Shown here piece after piece: positions 35,601 through 47,091 of a DNA stretch of 64,000 bases. The translations under genes were made by a program, and so were the position numbers. The DNA is from Chamaecrista fasciculata (lineage: Eukaryota > Streptophyta > Magnoliopsida > Fabales > Fabaceae), in assembly GCA_003254925.1 (NCBI GenBank), contig QANZ01048681.1, positions 78,062 to 142,061 on the forward strand. Direction: 5' to 3'. Every line of letters begins with the position of its first letter. The first letter of the stretch is position 1. The notes below the pieces were generated by a model that was given only the letters and a program-made list of their open reading frames with translations, had not been told where the DNA came from and did not search any database.

Positions 35601-36983
35601 AGTTTGTTTTCTAACAAGTTAAACCCAATATAAAAATAAATTCTTTTTAGATTTTTTGTGGGAATATTAATTAATCATGTGGGAAGAAGTTATGGGAACA
35701 ATGTCCAGTTGTCCACATCTCCGTTGACTCTCCATTGATTAAAAGGGTCAAACTGGAAGATTTTGTAAAGCGGGAGGCCAAAAACAGAAATTAATTATTT
35801 GATCTTATAGTTTATTTTAATTTTTGTATGATAAATATTTTTTATTTAAGTTTTTTTAATAATCAAATATATAAACATTAATACTATAGGGACTAAAAAC
35901 TAATTTATTCTTAATTGAACTAACTTATAATAACTATTATTGTCACAACCAAAAATCAACTATTTGTTAAACCTACAAATTGATCTTAAAATTTAAATAA
36001 TATGAATTAAATTAAAATTTTGAATAACTATAAAAATTAAAGGATAATATAGATATTATATCAGACAAAAAAAAGGATAATATTATAGAAAATTCTAGCT
36101 TTTGAGACACCTATTCTGTATGCAGCTACTCTTTTAACTTTATAATAAGTGAAATTAATTTTTTTTTCTTATTCAATTAGCAGAACCTATAGTTCTTGAA
36201 AAAAAAAATCAAAGAACCTATAGTTTTATGAGTGTAGAAGTTTATTATTTGGCGGTTCAAACTTTTTATACCATCATTCATAATTAAGTAGTTAAATTTT
36301 TATAATTCTTCATTTTTTTCCTTCATCTAAATTGTCTTTTAAGTATTGAAGTAAGTGTCATTTCAAAGCATCCTCTATCATAAAAAATCTTTAAAGTTCT
36401 TGAAAGTTGGAGCACACCTCACCACCCCCACACTACTCTTACCGGCATTCTTGAGTAAACTAATAATTTTATTTCTATAAAATCATCGAATTAACAATTT
36501 GATTTTTAAGATATTATTGAACCAACAATTCTAATTTTCTCTGTTAGTTTAATCGTGAAATGGGTTATTTATTTTTTAGACTCGATTTAATCTCGTGTAT
36601 TGGCGGGTCCAAAGTTCTCGTAAAAAAATCTATAACTTTGAATTCATTGTATTACCACATTCAGTATTTTTTGGACCAATTTCAAAAATTGAAAAAATAT
36701 GTAAGACCTATTTAAAATAAATAAAAGATAAGGGACCAATTAAATTCCATCCCATATATAAGGGACCAATTTGAAGTTTTGGCATATAATAAATTATGTA
36801 GAATCTCAAGACAGATTGTTTATCCTTAACTTGTTAGGGAGTGAATGCATTTGACTATTTCTAAGCCTAAACCATGTGATTGTTTTTTTTGTTATATAAA
36901 CCATGTGATTGTAATAAAAGGAGATTAACGTTCTAATAACTCTCATTTCTGAACCTACCTTTTAGAATAAATATAGTTAAATA
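32631..36983. other. Very AT-rich intergenic DNA, no gene seen
   Basis: No open frame of note. Partial SINE-like repeats lie at about 33265-33345 (plus) and 34430-34590 (minus). At 34270-34360 there is a run of imperfect 'gtgtcgtgtc / gtgttcgtgtc' units, a short decayed minisatellite. 'gaccaatt' phrases near 36670-36780 suggest another MITE arm. Confidence 0.55.
34430..34590 (-). repeat. SINE-like repeat, minus strand
   Basis: On the minus strand: ttggtgtagtgataagcgag (A-box-like), then aaattcgagtcttagagtcg (B-box-like), then attgttgaaaaaggcttta and aaattagtctttacctaaat. This is the clearest copy of the family also seen at 11591 and 57700. Confidence 0.6.
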
Positions 36984-37255
36984 CTTCCTCCATTCCAAAA
37001 TACCTGCTTTTTAAGGATAATACAACGGACCAAAAAAATGATTAATTTACTTAAAATGAAGAGAAAATAAGATTAAAAGATTAAATTGTCCTCATTAAAT
37101 TACTCCTAGTTATTCTCACTAATTTAATATCTTTGACTTTTAATAGGGATAGAATGGTAAAAAAATAATTAATGTTCTCTTGATTTTATAAAACATCAGA
37201 TATTTTGGGACGAAAAAAATCCCCCAACAAAGCAGATATTTTGGGAAAGAAGAAG
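36984..37255. mobile_element. Stowaway-like MITE (Tc1/mariner)
   Basis: Ends cttcctccattccaaaatac and the inverse gtattttggraaagaagaag type (agatattttgggaaagaaga on the right) resemble the CTCCCTCCGTTCC terminus of Stowaway elements. TA flanks both sides (36982-36983, 37256-37257). A second inverted block (gatattttgggacgaaaaaa) lies near the right end. 272 bp, non-coding. Confidence 0.75.
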
Positions 37256-37644
37256 TATAAATTAGCCAATAGATTCCTCTTTCATGCATAAAATTGGGAA
37301 GTGACATGCACAGAAATAAAAGAGGATTTGATATGGTCCATGCATTTTTTGTGTAAATGGATTGTTAAAACTTATAAATGAGTACACTTTTAAAATAAAT
37401 CTAAAATATATAGAAAACTTAAGAGAAAATTTACTATTTGGTCCATGAATTTACACCATTCAACTAATTAATCCTTAAATAATCAAAATATATGACTCAA
37501 TCACTAAGTTAAAAAAAATTAAATGTAAAACTTTAATTTGTTTTCAATCATCCAAAATTTCCAACAATCACTTTCATTTCCCTATTCAGAAACTATCCAG
37601 ATTTTTTCCTTTTAGTGGTAGATCAAAATTTAACACAGAAACAA

Positions 37645-37840
37645 CCATTTAGGTTTGACTCACTTGATCACCTTTCGCCTATAACAATTGCATGGCTTGT
37701 GTTTGATTCTTGGAGATGCCTCATTTGGTGGGTTATCTATAAGTACCTCTGTAAGTGTTATTGAGCCTCGAGGCCTGTCCTGACCCTGGATTGGGGCTTC
37801 ATCCCCTCATCTAATTTTTTTTGTAACAAAAAAAAAAATA
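37645..37840 (+). repeat. SINE-like repeat with A-rich tail
   Basis: It opens with ttgactcacttgatcacctt, has a tRNA B-box-like 'gtgtttgattcttggag', contains 'cctggattggggcttcatcc', and ends in aacaaaaaaaaaaat. Imperfect flanking direct repeats (aatttaacacagaaacaac near 37630; aatataacacaaacaaac near 37838) look like a target-site duplication. No relation to the other SINE-like family. Confidence 0.55.
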
Positions 37841-38039
37841 TAACACAAACAAACAAACAAAATGACAAATATACGGATCAGACTTGTTTTTGGTCAAAAT
37901 AAGCTTCTATTGGGTTTTTATATGGATCCATTAATATTGGTCATATCTGGACTAGGCCGGACCAGAATGTGATGAAAGACTGAATGGGTAAAACTTTGTC
38001 TTTTATTCCAAAACCCAGTGCATACATGGTCCAGACTTT

Positions 38040-38258
38040 GGTTCAGTTCGTTTGCGCTTTGATTATAATCTGCTCTGATTATAATCGTAATAAGCATGTT
38101 CGTTTATGCTTTTTTTCTGATCAAAATATAATCATGATTTTTTTATAATCAAACACACTCAATTACACTTATACCTCTATATATATACTCATAATTACCT
38201 ATAATCTACCACATTCAATCACCTGTCACAAGGGATCAAATTGTCATTTTAGCCACTC

Positions 38259-38321
<63 letters not shown>

Positions 38322-39347
38322 GACTTCCATGGATCAAACCCACAAACAAATCGAGCTTCTCCTTCGATCCCACTCCAATTGTGCCTTCTACTTCGATTTC
38401 TGAGAGAGAACGAGTGAGAGAAGAGAGAAGACGACGATGGTGAAGGTGAAGAAGAAGACGACGAATCGCTTGAATCCGGGAAGGCGGCGACGGCGAATCC
38501 GATGATGAATCCGGACTCGAAGCCATATATCACGATACGATTACGAATTAGAAGCTTCTCCGATCGATTAATTTGATGGTCAATTACAGATCTGGAGAAT
38601 CCTGACCCTCGCTCGAATTATATCCTATGTTTCAAACAAATTGAATCCAAACATATATATACATCTATATATATGTATAGACAGAATGTAAGATTGAAGA
38701 ATGTGGAAGGATATAGATGAAGGAAGAGGAAGAAGAATTGGAGAGTGTTATAATTAATTTTGGAACGAGAGAGACGAGAGAGAATGAGTGAGAGGAGAGA
38801 GAAGTCAAACATTACGCTAAATTGAAGGTTTTTTTCGGATCCGAGGCTTTTTTATCTTCTCTCTCATCTTGTGCGAAACGGTGGACCATTTTTTTCGGTG
38901 GTCCACTGAATGTCGGGGCCTAATTCGAAAAAATGCTACACTTTAGTCCTTTTGGTCCACCATTTCGTAGGCAAAAATAAGTTCGGTGGACCAAACAAAA
39001 TAATCACCTCCAAAGTTGCATATGATTATAATCATATTTTCACGCTTTCCAAGGCAAACAGTGACATAATTTGATTTTTCTATAAGCAACAATCACATCC
39101 AAACACACTTTGATTATAAGCAAATCACATCTTACTTTTTCCTACTTTTTTCAAGTTTTTCTTCCATTTCTGCCCTTATACAATTTATCAATTTTCTTAC
39201 CCTTCTATCTACCAACCACAATCATTACATACACATTTCAATAATTTCATATCAAATAATCAACTTTCATCCAAACACCAATACACAAATAATCAACTTT
39301 GATTATAATCAGAGTAGATTTTATTATAAGCGCAAACGAACTGAGTC
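38040..39347. mobile_element. Cargo-bearing TIR element, family E, copy 1
   Basis: The termini GGTTCAGTTCGTTTGCGCTT and AAGCGCAAACGAACTGAGTC are inverted repeats, continuing as 'gattataatc' motifs on both sides. A 3-bp duplication (ttt at 38037-38039 and 39348-39350) fits a PIF/Harbinger-like element. Ends are shared with the copy at 43495-44882 for several hundred bases on each side (aatcaaacacactcaattac; aacaatcacatccaaacaca), but the middles differ. The middle here (about 38250-38830) is GC-richer, carries a (TC)n tract and minus-strand open frames with serine-rich translation; it looks like a captured 5' exon of an unidentified gene. No transposase seen. Confidence 0.7.
38272..38319. repeat. 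(TC)n microsatellite
   Basis: About 24 TC units inside the cargo of the family E element. Confidence 0.95.
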
Positions 39348-39658
39348 TTTATCATTTAGATAAAATATGATGTATGAGCCAATAAAAAATAAATAGAGAC
39401 AAGATAAAGCATGCTGATAATGTATATATATATACATAATCTTATGGCCTGACCTCCCAAAAAAAATCTTATGGATAGTTAAAAGTACAAAACATCATTG
39501 TATTATTGTTTTGAACTCATGTTTTTGTGAAAAAAAAAAAAAGAACTCATGTTTTTATTTTAAAAAAAATTGATAATAATTATACATAAATTTTAAAATA
39601 TGTATTAATGGTAGAGAATTAGAGTATTACTACTTCATAATATTTTCTTATATATATA

Positions 39659-39921
39659 GTAAACTAACAATTTAGTCCTTGAAAAATCACCGAGTTGATA
39701 ACTCAGTCCTTAAAAGATTGAAATGTACAGTTTAGTCCCTAAAAGATCAAAATAGTATATTTTTTAGTCTATGAAACATTAAAATAATATACTATTTAAT
39801 CTATAAAAAAAGCTAATTACTATATCATTTTGATCTTTCAAAAAATAAATAGTATATTTCAATTTTTTATAAACTGAGTCATTAGTTCAATAATTTTTCT
39901 AGGATCAAAATTGTTAGTTTA
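39659..39921. mobile_element. Foldback MITE, family D, copy 2
   Basis: Left end gtaaactaacaatttagtcc and right end caaaattgttagtttat are inverse. Internal phrases 'aaaagatcaaaatagtatat' and 'cattttgatctttcaaaaaa' pair across the centre. Related to 14452-14720. Confidence 0.65.
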
Positions 39922-40328
39922 TATTATATAATACAACTAAGAGAATTGCATGAGTATGAAGAAAGGACAAAATAACTATATTATCTTACGTTTGAGAAGT
40001 TTTGGAAGGAGTGAGAATGTGAGATGATGCATAAGTAAGCAATTTAGAAGTCTCAAGTCATAACTCTATCACTGCTTCACTTGTGTCCACCGTCCACTAT
40101 CTTCTCTACAAACTAGCTAGAAACTGCTAATTTTGTCTTGGCAGCAGTTGGCATACATTTATATATATTTATATAGATGCACACACATTTTAGGAGCATC
40201 TACACACACAACTAGTCCACTAGCATCACGACATCCTCAGTCTTTTAATTTGCTTGCGTCTCCCTTTCACTCTCCACGTGCATTCTCTCTTCTTTTTATT
40301 CCATCTCAACTTTTTCTTTTAAAAAGAA

Positions 40329-42327
40329 GGGTAAATTGCAATTTGGTACCCTGTGGTTAGGGGCGGTTCCCCTTTGGTACCCTGAAAGAAAAATTTTTGC
40401 ATTGTGGTACCCCGTGGTTTGCTTCGTTAGCGATTTGGTCCCCTGAGGTTTTTTTCTGTTAGGATTTAACGGCAAATGTACGTTAAAATGTCAAAAATCT
40501 CCCAAAAAGTCTTCTCTTATGCATTTAAGTCCTTTCTCTTTACTAAAAGGGATCAAAACATAAAGAATTAATTATAAAAGGGTCTTTAGAATTCTAATAT
40601 TATAGATTTTTCTCCTTTTCATAAGATTTCTATTGAATAGGTCCTGATTTAATTACATTTTAATCCCAAAAGTTTATGATCTTTATCAAAATAGTTCTTA
40701 GAACCTCAAAAGACAAATGAGCATCTATGATTTATCAAAAAATCCCTATATTCAACTACAATTTTCATTCAAGTACACTACAAACAAATCAAAACCCCCA
40801 AATTTTTCCAAAATCAAACCCCACAAATCAAAAACCCTTTCAACAACAAAATCAACATCATCAACAACCAATTTCTTCAGACCCTAAGGAATCAAAATTC
40901 AAAACTAAGGAATTCAATTTCTTCCTCAAAAATATTAAAAACCCTAAATCCTAAACTTTAAAACACCAAACCCTAAACCTTAAAAAAAAAGTCTAAGTTC
41001 AACAAATAGGTTCGTGACCCATTTTTATTTCATTATTCTCAGTTCCCCCTTTTTTTTTCCTCATTTTCATTTATTTTAGTCCAAAATTCTCAAAATAAAA
41101 TTGTAAAGTGTCCCAAAACTCTTTTAAACATTCCAATTTAGTCCTTAAAAATAGGCCAAAATGCACCTGAATTTTCAATTTGTGCAAATAGGACCCCTGA
41201 GTTTTCAATTACGTGCAAATAACACCCTTCTGTTAAATTTAGGCCAAATTAGTGAGGGTATAATAGTAATTTCATAAAAATCTAGGCCAAAGTCCTATTT
41301 TGGTCCTTCAAGTTTGCTCAAAGTTCTGTTTTGGTCCCTCAAATTTCTAAAAAGTTCCACCGCTAATTTCTTTTATAATAGGACCAAAACATAAAAAAGA
41401 TAAATACATGAGAATTTGAGTGGATTTCACACCAAAAGAAAATAATTAAAACAAAAAAAATACACTGCGCCATTTTCTTCATCTTCATCTTCCCCTCCTC
41501 CAACTCCTCCTTCATGGCCATGGCTGCCGTCGACGAGGCGTAGCGCAGAGACTCTATTTTCTCAGCCGATCTATTTCGATATCTTCTTCTGAGTGCATTC
41601 CATGATCTATTTTGATTCCCAAAATCTGCACAATCACAACCACAAGTCCACAACAAATCTGCACATTCACAACCACACCAAGAACAACCACAACGCCAAT
41701 CTAATTCGATTTGCTGTCGTCGTCGATTCTATGATCTATTTCGATTCGCAAAATCTGCACAATCGCGACGATGCATCTCCCAATTTCAAGTCTCGGACCT
41801 GCCCGACGCCGATTTGCTGCACATGTTCAACGACGACGGCGGCGGTGGAAGACTTGAGGACGAGGACGTCGATTTTCTGTTCAGGACGGGTACAGAGGAG
41901 GTCGAGTTCAACATGGAAGTAATTTTGAACAGCCCGAGCTATCCAGATCTGGTAATGGAAGATTCGACGATGGCTATGGCGGTGGGTGATGACAAGAAGA
42001 TGAAGATGAAGATGCCTTCGTGAATGAAGTTGCTGCATTTTTTTAACTTTGGTGTATATCAATTTAAACTCCTTTTGTGTTTCTTTTGCTTATGTTTTGG
42101 TCCTATTATAAAAGAAATTAGCGGTAGAACTTTTTAGAAATTTGAGGGACCAAAACGAAACTTTGAACAAACTTGAGGGACCAAAATAAGACTTTGGCCT
42201 AGATTTTTTTATGAAATTACTATTATAGGGATCTTTTAATAAATCATAGATGCTCATTTGTCTTTTGAGGTTCTAAGGACTATTTTGATAAAGATCATAA
42301 ACTTTTGAGATTAAAGTGTAATTAAAT
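40329..42327. mobile_element. Mutator-like foldback element, family F, copy 1, cut at an N
   Basis: The left end GGGTAAATTGCAATTTGGTA opens an arm of about 410 bp (to about 40738). Its inner 100 bp recurs inverted at 42229-42327 (ataaatcatagatgctcatt ... aagtgtaattaaat), where the arm stops at a single N (42328) before reaching the outer end. The element at 47478-48151 is a short complete relative. The enclosed DNA (40739-42228) holds repeat DNA like that at 4115-4270, an arm fragment (41155-41262) and a second inverted-repeat element (41263-42226). Confidence 0.7.
41263..42226. mobile_element. Palindromic cargo element nested in the family F copy
   Basis: Arms 41263-41400 and 42090-42226 are inverse: 'aatctaggccaaagtcctat' against 'ataagactttggcctagatt', and 'ctaatttcttttataatagg' against 'cctattataaaagaaattag'. 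The phrases resemble those of the CYP89A-carrying element. Between them is a GC-rich stretch with an internal direct duplication (ctatgatctatttcgattcg near 41728, an earlier copy near 41602). A plus-strand open frame around 41770-42023 encodes an acidic protein piece (VDFLFRTGTEEVEFNMEVIL). I do not recognise its source gene. Confidence 0.65.
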
Positions 42328-42328
42328 N

Positions 42329-43494
42329 AAGCGCAATTACTAAATAATTTCCGATTCCACTGATGAATTAGGACATGTAGTGGAAAAGTTTGTCTAAGAT
42401 CAAGAGTGAAGAATATATACGTACTTGTTTTTATACAGCTAGTTTGACTATTATGTCTTGAAAGTGATAATAACAAATTAAAGTAGAGCTAGAACCAAGG
42501 CATGCAATGGATGGACCATCTCTAATATTGTATTGTCCATTCATTGATCATTTCCAACTTCTTAGCCGCCTTGACATAGATATAAGACACTGACAAAATA
42601 ATATGTTAAATTTTTAAAATTATAGAACATATATATTTATATATAAAAATAATTAAAATTCTATTATAAATAATTACAAATTTATAAATTTTGATAAAAA
42701 TTTTAAAAATTATCGCAGCTGTTCATAATATATATTATTATTTTTTTATTGTTTATTATGTTAAATTCACAAAAAAAATTAATTATATATTTTAAAACTT
42801 ATGTATATAGATGTCATACATCCATGATTGACACAATAACACACCCTTAAAATAAAGTGTTCATACTTTAATTAATAACCAACTTCTTTTAAAACATTAC
42901 TGGACCAAAACTTAATTAAACACACACACACAAACATACATACATTAAGGCTATATAATTAATCTAGTGGTCTAGCTTGGTCGTTTCAACTAATTATTTA
43001 ATTTAAGACCATAAAGTTTCACATTCTACACCTAACAGATATGACCAATGAAAGTATGAAACCCAGAAGATTCCTCTCTGATCCCTCTATATAGTTTGGA
43101 AAAGTTGACGGATGTAACACTACTTTAATTTCTGTCTCTCGTAGACGTCGTATGAATGGTTATTATTAGAATTCTATTTAGAGATTAGAATTAATTTATT
43201 ATAAGAACAATATTTATGTTCATTAATTGATTAATTAAATTTTATTTATTTTTCTTAAAAGAAATTTAGTGTTTGTTTTAAATGTAGTAATTAGTAAGAT
43301 GAGTTAGATTATCAAGTATCAACAGTGTCACTCTGATAATTAGTCCTAGTTAATTATATAAATATATATATCGCAATAACATCTCTATTAATTATCTCTT
43401 AATAGATATCAACGAGAGTTAGATGATAAACCGTAAACGCAAACTTATATACATTATTAGTTGCATTTTTTTTTTATCAACTTTGGCCCAGTTC
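42329..43494. other. AT-rich intergenic DNA, no gene seen
   Basis: No supported gene or complete element. A (CA)n stretch lies near 42920, and T/A-rich runs throughout. Confidence 0.55.
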
Positions 43495-43902
43495 GTTTCC
43501 GTTTTGATTATAATCTGTTTTGATTATAATCAAAATAAACACGTTCGTTTACGTTTTTTTCCTGATTCAATTATAATCATGATTCTTAAATAATCAAACA
43601 CACTCAATTACACTTATACCCCTATACATAAACCTATAATTACCTATACTCTAATACAATCAATCCCCAATCACAAAGGGCAAAATTGTCATTTAGTTTA
43701 AAATTGGGTCAGTTTGTAAATATCCATTTTTGTGTTTGGGCTAAAATGTTATTTTGCCCAAACTATTTTAGAACTGAAATTGATATTTTAACACCCTAGT
43801 GAAATTGATATTTTAACTGAAATTGAACAGGAAGCCGTCGTCGTCGCCGTCGGATATTTTAACCCAACGCCGGATTTTACGTCGCCGTCGTCGTCGACGG
43901 CG

Positions 43903-43995
43903 AGATATATCATCCTCGTCGGCGATTTCAACAAGATATTTCATCCTCGTCGGCGATTCCAGCAAGATATATCATCCTCGTCGGCGATTTCTACT
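43903..43995. repeat. 31-bp tandem repeat, three copies
   Basis: Unit begins agatatatcatcctcgtcgg; three copies in a row with a few substitutions. 31 is not a multiple of three, so the array would shift frame if coding. Confidence 0.85.
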
Positions 43996-44446
43996 CAAAC
44001 CGATATTGAGTTTTATGCTAATTTCTTTTTCTACCCAAACCGATTTCTCTGTAATTTCAAGATATTTCAGTTCTATGCTAATTTCAAGACATTCTGGGTT
44101 TCATAAAACTGTAATTTCAAGACATTCTGGGTTTCATTCATTCACGAATTGAGTAAGATTAGAATGTAAGAATTTCGGAATAAACCCAGTGAGATTCGCG
44201 ACGGCGAGAGAGGAAGATTCCGGTGAGTTTATGGAGGCTGTGGATGCAAGTGAACGAGAGAAGAGAGGAAGAAGAAGATGATGAACACGACGGCGATGAA
44301 GACGGCGAAAAAAGAACGAGAGAGGAGAGAGAGGAGAGAGAACGAGAGAGGAGAAGTAAAAGGAAATATTATGCCAAAATGTAATCTTTTTTCGGGTCCG
44401 ACTATCTTTTTTTTCTTCTCTCTCATCTAATGCGAATCGGTGCACC

Positions 44447-44522
44447 GATTTGCTTAAACGGTGCACCGAATAATCACACTGATTTGCTTAAACGGTGCAC
44501 CGATTTGCTTAAACGGTGCACC
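44447..44522. repeat. 21-bp repeats, three copies
   Basis: The unit gatttgcttaaacggtgcac(c) occurs at 44447-44467, 44481-44501 and 44502-44522, the last two adjacent and identical. Confidence 0.9.
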
Positions 44523-45360
44523 GATTCGGAAAAACATCCCCCAACCAACTCACAAAAATAATCAAGATTTCACGTTTTTCAAGGCAAACAGTAACATTTT
44601 TGTTTTTTTTCACAACAACAATCACATCCAAACACACTTTTATTATAATCAAATCACACCTTACTTTTTTCTAACTTTTTCTTCCATTTATACCCCTATA
44701 CAATTTATCAATTTCCTTACTTTTTATCCACCTACCACAATCATTACATACCCATTTTAATAATTTCACACAAATAATCAACAATCATCCAAACACCACT
44801 ACAAAAATAATCAAATTTGATTATAATCAAAACATGATTATAATCAAAACAAATTCTAAAAAAAACGAAAACGAACTGAGCCTATAACTCTTATTTTCAA
44901 ACTCTTCCGATTGAGCATCATGGGGTTGAAAATAAAATGCATAGTTTTCGTCTAATGGCCCATTAACTAAGGCCCATGTCAAGGCCCATTTTTAGAACTC
45001 TATTCACAATGGTTGGGGTTTATTTTAAGTACAAAAAGCTAAATCTTATTGTTGGGCTTGGCTTTTCGAATAAGTACAAAGAACTAAGGAATGAGTAATG
45101 CCCAAAAAACCAAATGGGGATTCTCTCTCCCTCCTTTACACTCACATTAATTTTTTTTAGAATAAATCTCCGATACAACTCGTTGTATATGTAACCTGTT
45201 ATGTGGCATAATTTTTATTCTTTTAGTAATTTAATCGTGAGAAATAAAAAAATAGCTTCATGAACCAATCAAACAATAGAGATCATGTCACCTACTTGTT
45301 GCATGATATAATAAGTTGCATTATAAAATTACTTTTTTTTTGGGAAAAGATAAGGGAAAT

Positions 45361-45456
45361 GCGGGTGCAAAAGCACCGCCCTTCCCAACCATGATCTGTG
45401 CACACACATCTCAATGCTGATCTAATGGTTGGGAAGGGCAGTGCTTTTGCACCCGC
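45361..45456. other. Near-perfect hairpin (32-bp stem, 32-nt loop)
   Basis: The arms are 45361-45392 (gcgggtgcaaaagcaccgcc...) and 45425-45456 (atggttgggaagggcagtgc...), paired at 31 of 32 positions. Size and shape resemble a short foldback element or a young miRNA precursor. I recognise no known miRNA in either arm. Confidence 0.7.
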
Positions 45457-45650
45457 CCTCCTAACAGAATTACCCTATTTTTTTACAATAACAAATTTGA
45501 TAATCGATTTTGAATTCTTATAATACTATCTTATCATCGTATTGTGTAATCACTTTCTCATCAAGTTCAAGGATTTAGATATTACATTTTTCTACCATAA
45601 TTTTAAATGACTGTATAAAATATAAATACTAAATCCTTTTGTCGCCACAT

Positions 45651-47018
45651 ATAATATCACACATTGTATCCTCTCCATTTCTCAATTATCTAATCCTTAA
45701 CAAATTTATGCATCAAAGATGTTTGAGGAATGCTCACCTACCACGAAGCATTTGTGTAAGTCTAACATTGCATTCATTGAATCTCATCTAAATCGGATAA
45801 GATGCTATATTTAAGTAGATATTAATTCATCAAAAGTAGTTATATTTATAATAGGGTAAATTACACAAGAGGGCTCTGTAGTTTGACCCATTTTCAAATA
45901 AGGTCCATGTGATTTAAAAAGTTTCAAATTGGGGTCTGTGGTTTGCTCTGTTAACAAAAAAGGTCTTAAGGTTTAAAATTTGACAAAAATTTTGGCTAAA
46001 ATACTATTTTAAGACCGTAACTATTAATTTTTATGCATTTGAGTCCTTAAAGGACCTTGACAAAAGAAAAGAAAAGTTTGATAGTAATAAATGAAGTTTT
46101 AATTAAATTAATTTTGCCCCAAAAAAATAAAAAGTTCTTCGTCTTCCTCTTTCCTTCCTCCCAGAAACTGAACATCATCACCATCAAACTAGGAGTGAAG
46201 GGAAATTGTTGTTCTTCGCGAGCATCTCCGGCGCGACGTACGTCGGTGTACCACATACGGTGTGGAGAAGACCGTCGTCAGATCGGATTTGATCCTTGAG
46301 CGCGCTTAATCCGAACTCGAAGATCTTGAGATCCATATTCTCGTCGTCGATTAACAAATTATCGAGTTTCAGGTCACGGTGGAAAACGCCGGAACAACGA
46401 TAGTATCTAACGGCGGAGATCAATAAAATCGAAAAGCAAAAATAAGCCAACAACAACAGTTTCCCTTCACTCCTAGTTTGACGGTGATGATGTTCAGTTT
46501 CTGGGATGAATTAAGGAGGAAGACGAAGAATTGTTTTTTTTTTTGGAGCAAAATTAATTTAATTAAAACTTCATTTATTACTATCAAAGTTTTCTTTTCT
46601 TTTGTCAAGGTCCTTTAAGAACTCAAATGCACAAAAATTAATAGTTACGGTCTTAAAATAGTATTTTAGCCAAAATTTTTGTCAAATTTTAAACCTTAAG
46701 ACCTTTTTTGTTAACAGAGCAAACCACAGAGCCCAATTTGAAACTTTTTAAATCACATGGACCTTATTTGAAAATGGGTCAAACTATAGAGCCCCCTTGT
46801 GTAATTTACCCTATTATAAATATAACTACTTTTGATGAATTAATATCTACTTAAATATATCATCTTATCCGATTTAGATGAGATTCAATGAATGCAATGT
46901 TAGACTTACACAAATGGTTGGTGGTAGGTGAGCATTCCTCAAACATCTTTGATGCATAAATTTGTTAAGGATTAGATAATTGACAAATGGAGAGGATACA
47001 ATGTGTGATATTATATGA
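45651..47018. mobile_element. Large palindrome with captured CIPK fragment in the loop
   Basis: The left arm (45651-46213) and right arm (about 46450-47018) are inverted copies of about 565 bp, by eye some 95% alike. Within the arms lies the transposon-like end GGGTAAATTACACAAG (45857) and its inverse (ending 46812), but the symmetry runs about 205 bp beyond these ends on both sides. The loop of about 235 bp is GC-rich and antisense to a CIPK kinase. A truncated extra copy of the end (47022-47091) adjoins the right side. Confidence 0.8.
46220..46426 (-). pseudogene. Captured fragment of a CIPK-type protein kinase
   Basis: The minus strand encodes about 69 residues of a CBL-interacting protein kinase catalytic domain: [19 protein letters not shown] (catalytic loop HRDLK), [33 protein letters not shown] and [15 protein letters not shown] (activation loop to the APE motif). 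The metal-binding DFG aspartate reads as Glu (FEFG). ATP-binding lobe, the rest of the C lobe and the NAF/FISL regulatory domain are all absent. It is a fragment carried in the loop of the palindrome and cannot be an active kinase. Confidence 0.88.
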
Positions 47019-47021
47019 TGC

Positions 47022-47091
47022 AAACCACATGCTCCAATTTGAAACTTTTTAAATCACAGGACCCTTCTGTGTAATTTACCCTTTATAATAT
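47022..47091. mobile_element. Orphan terminus of the CIPK-palindrome element family
   Basis: caaaccacatgctccaattt ... gtgtaatttaccc repeats the right-end phrase at 46722-46812 in shortened form. Confidence 0.6.

Larger units (their letters stand above)
43495..44882. mobile_element. Cargo-bearing TIR element, family E, copy 2
   Basis: The termini GGCCCAGTTCGTTTCCGTTT and AAACGAAAACGAACTGAGCC match copy 1 (38040-39347). Flanks are ttt (43492-43494) and tat (44883-44885), an imperfect 3-bp duplication. Outer parts align with copy 1; the middle (about 43820-44540) is different, GC-rich, and has two tandem arrays and a minus-strand open frame of 110 codons (VHHLLLPLFSRSLASTASIN). Source gene not recognised. 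Confidence 0.7.

Noticed and set aside
44134-44466. 110-codon minus-strand frame as a gene
   Set aside because: It lies within the cargo of a family E element and spans low-complexity GAGA/TCTC DNA; no recognisable domain.
46057-46608. Mirror-image open frames on either side of the CIPK fragment
   Set aside because: They are products of the palindrome arms: the same sequence read in both directions.
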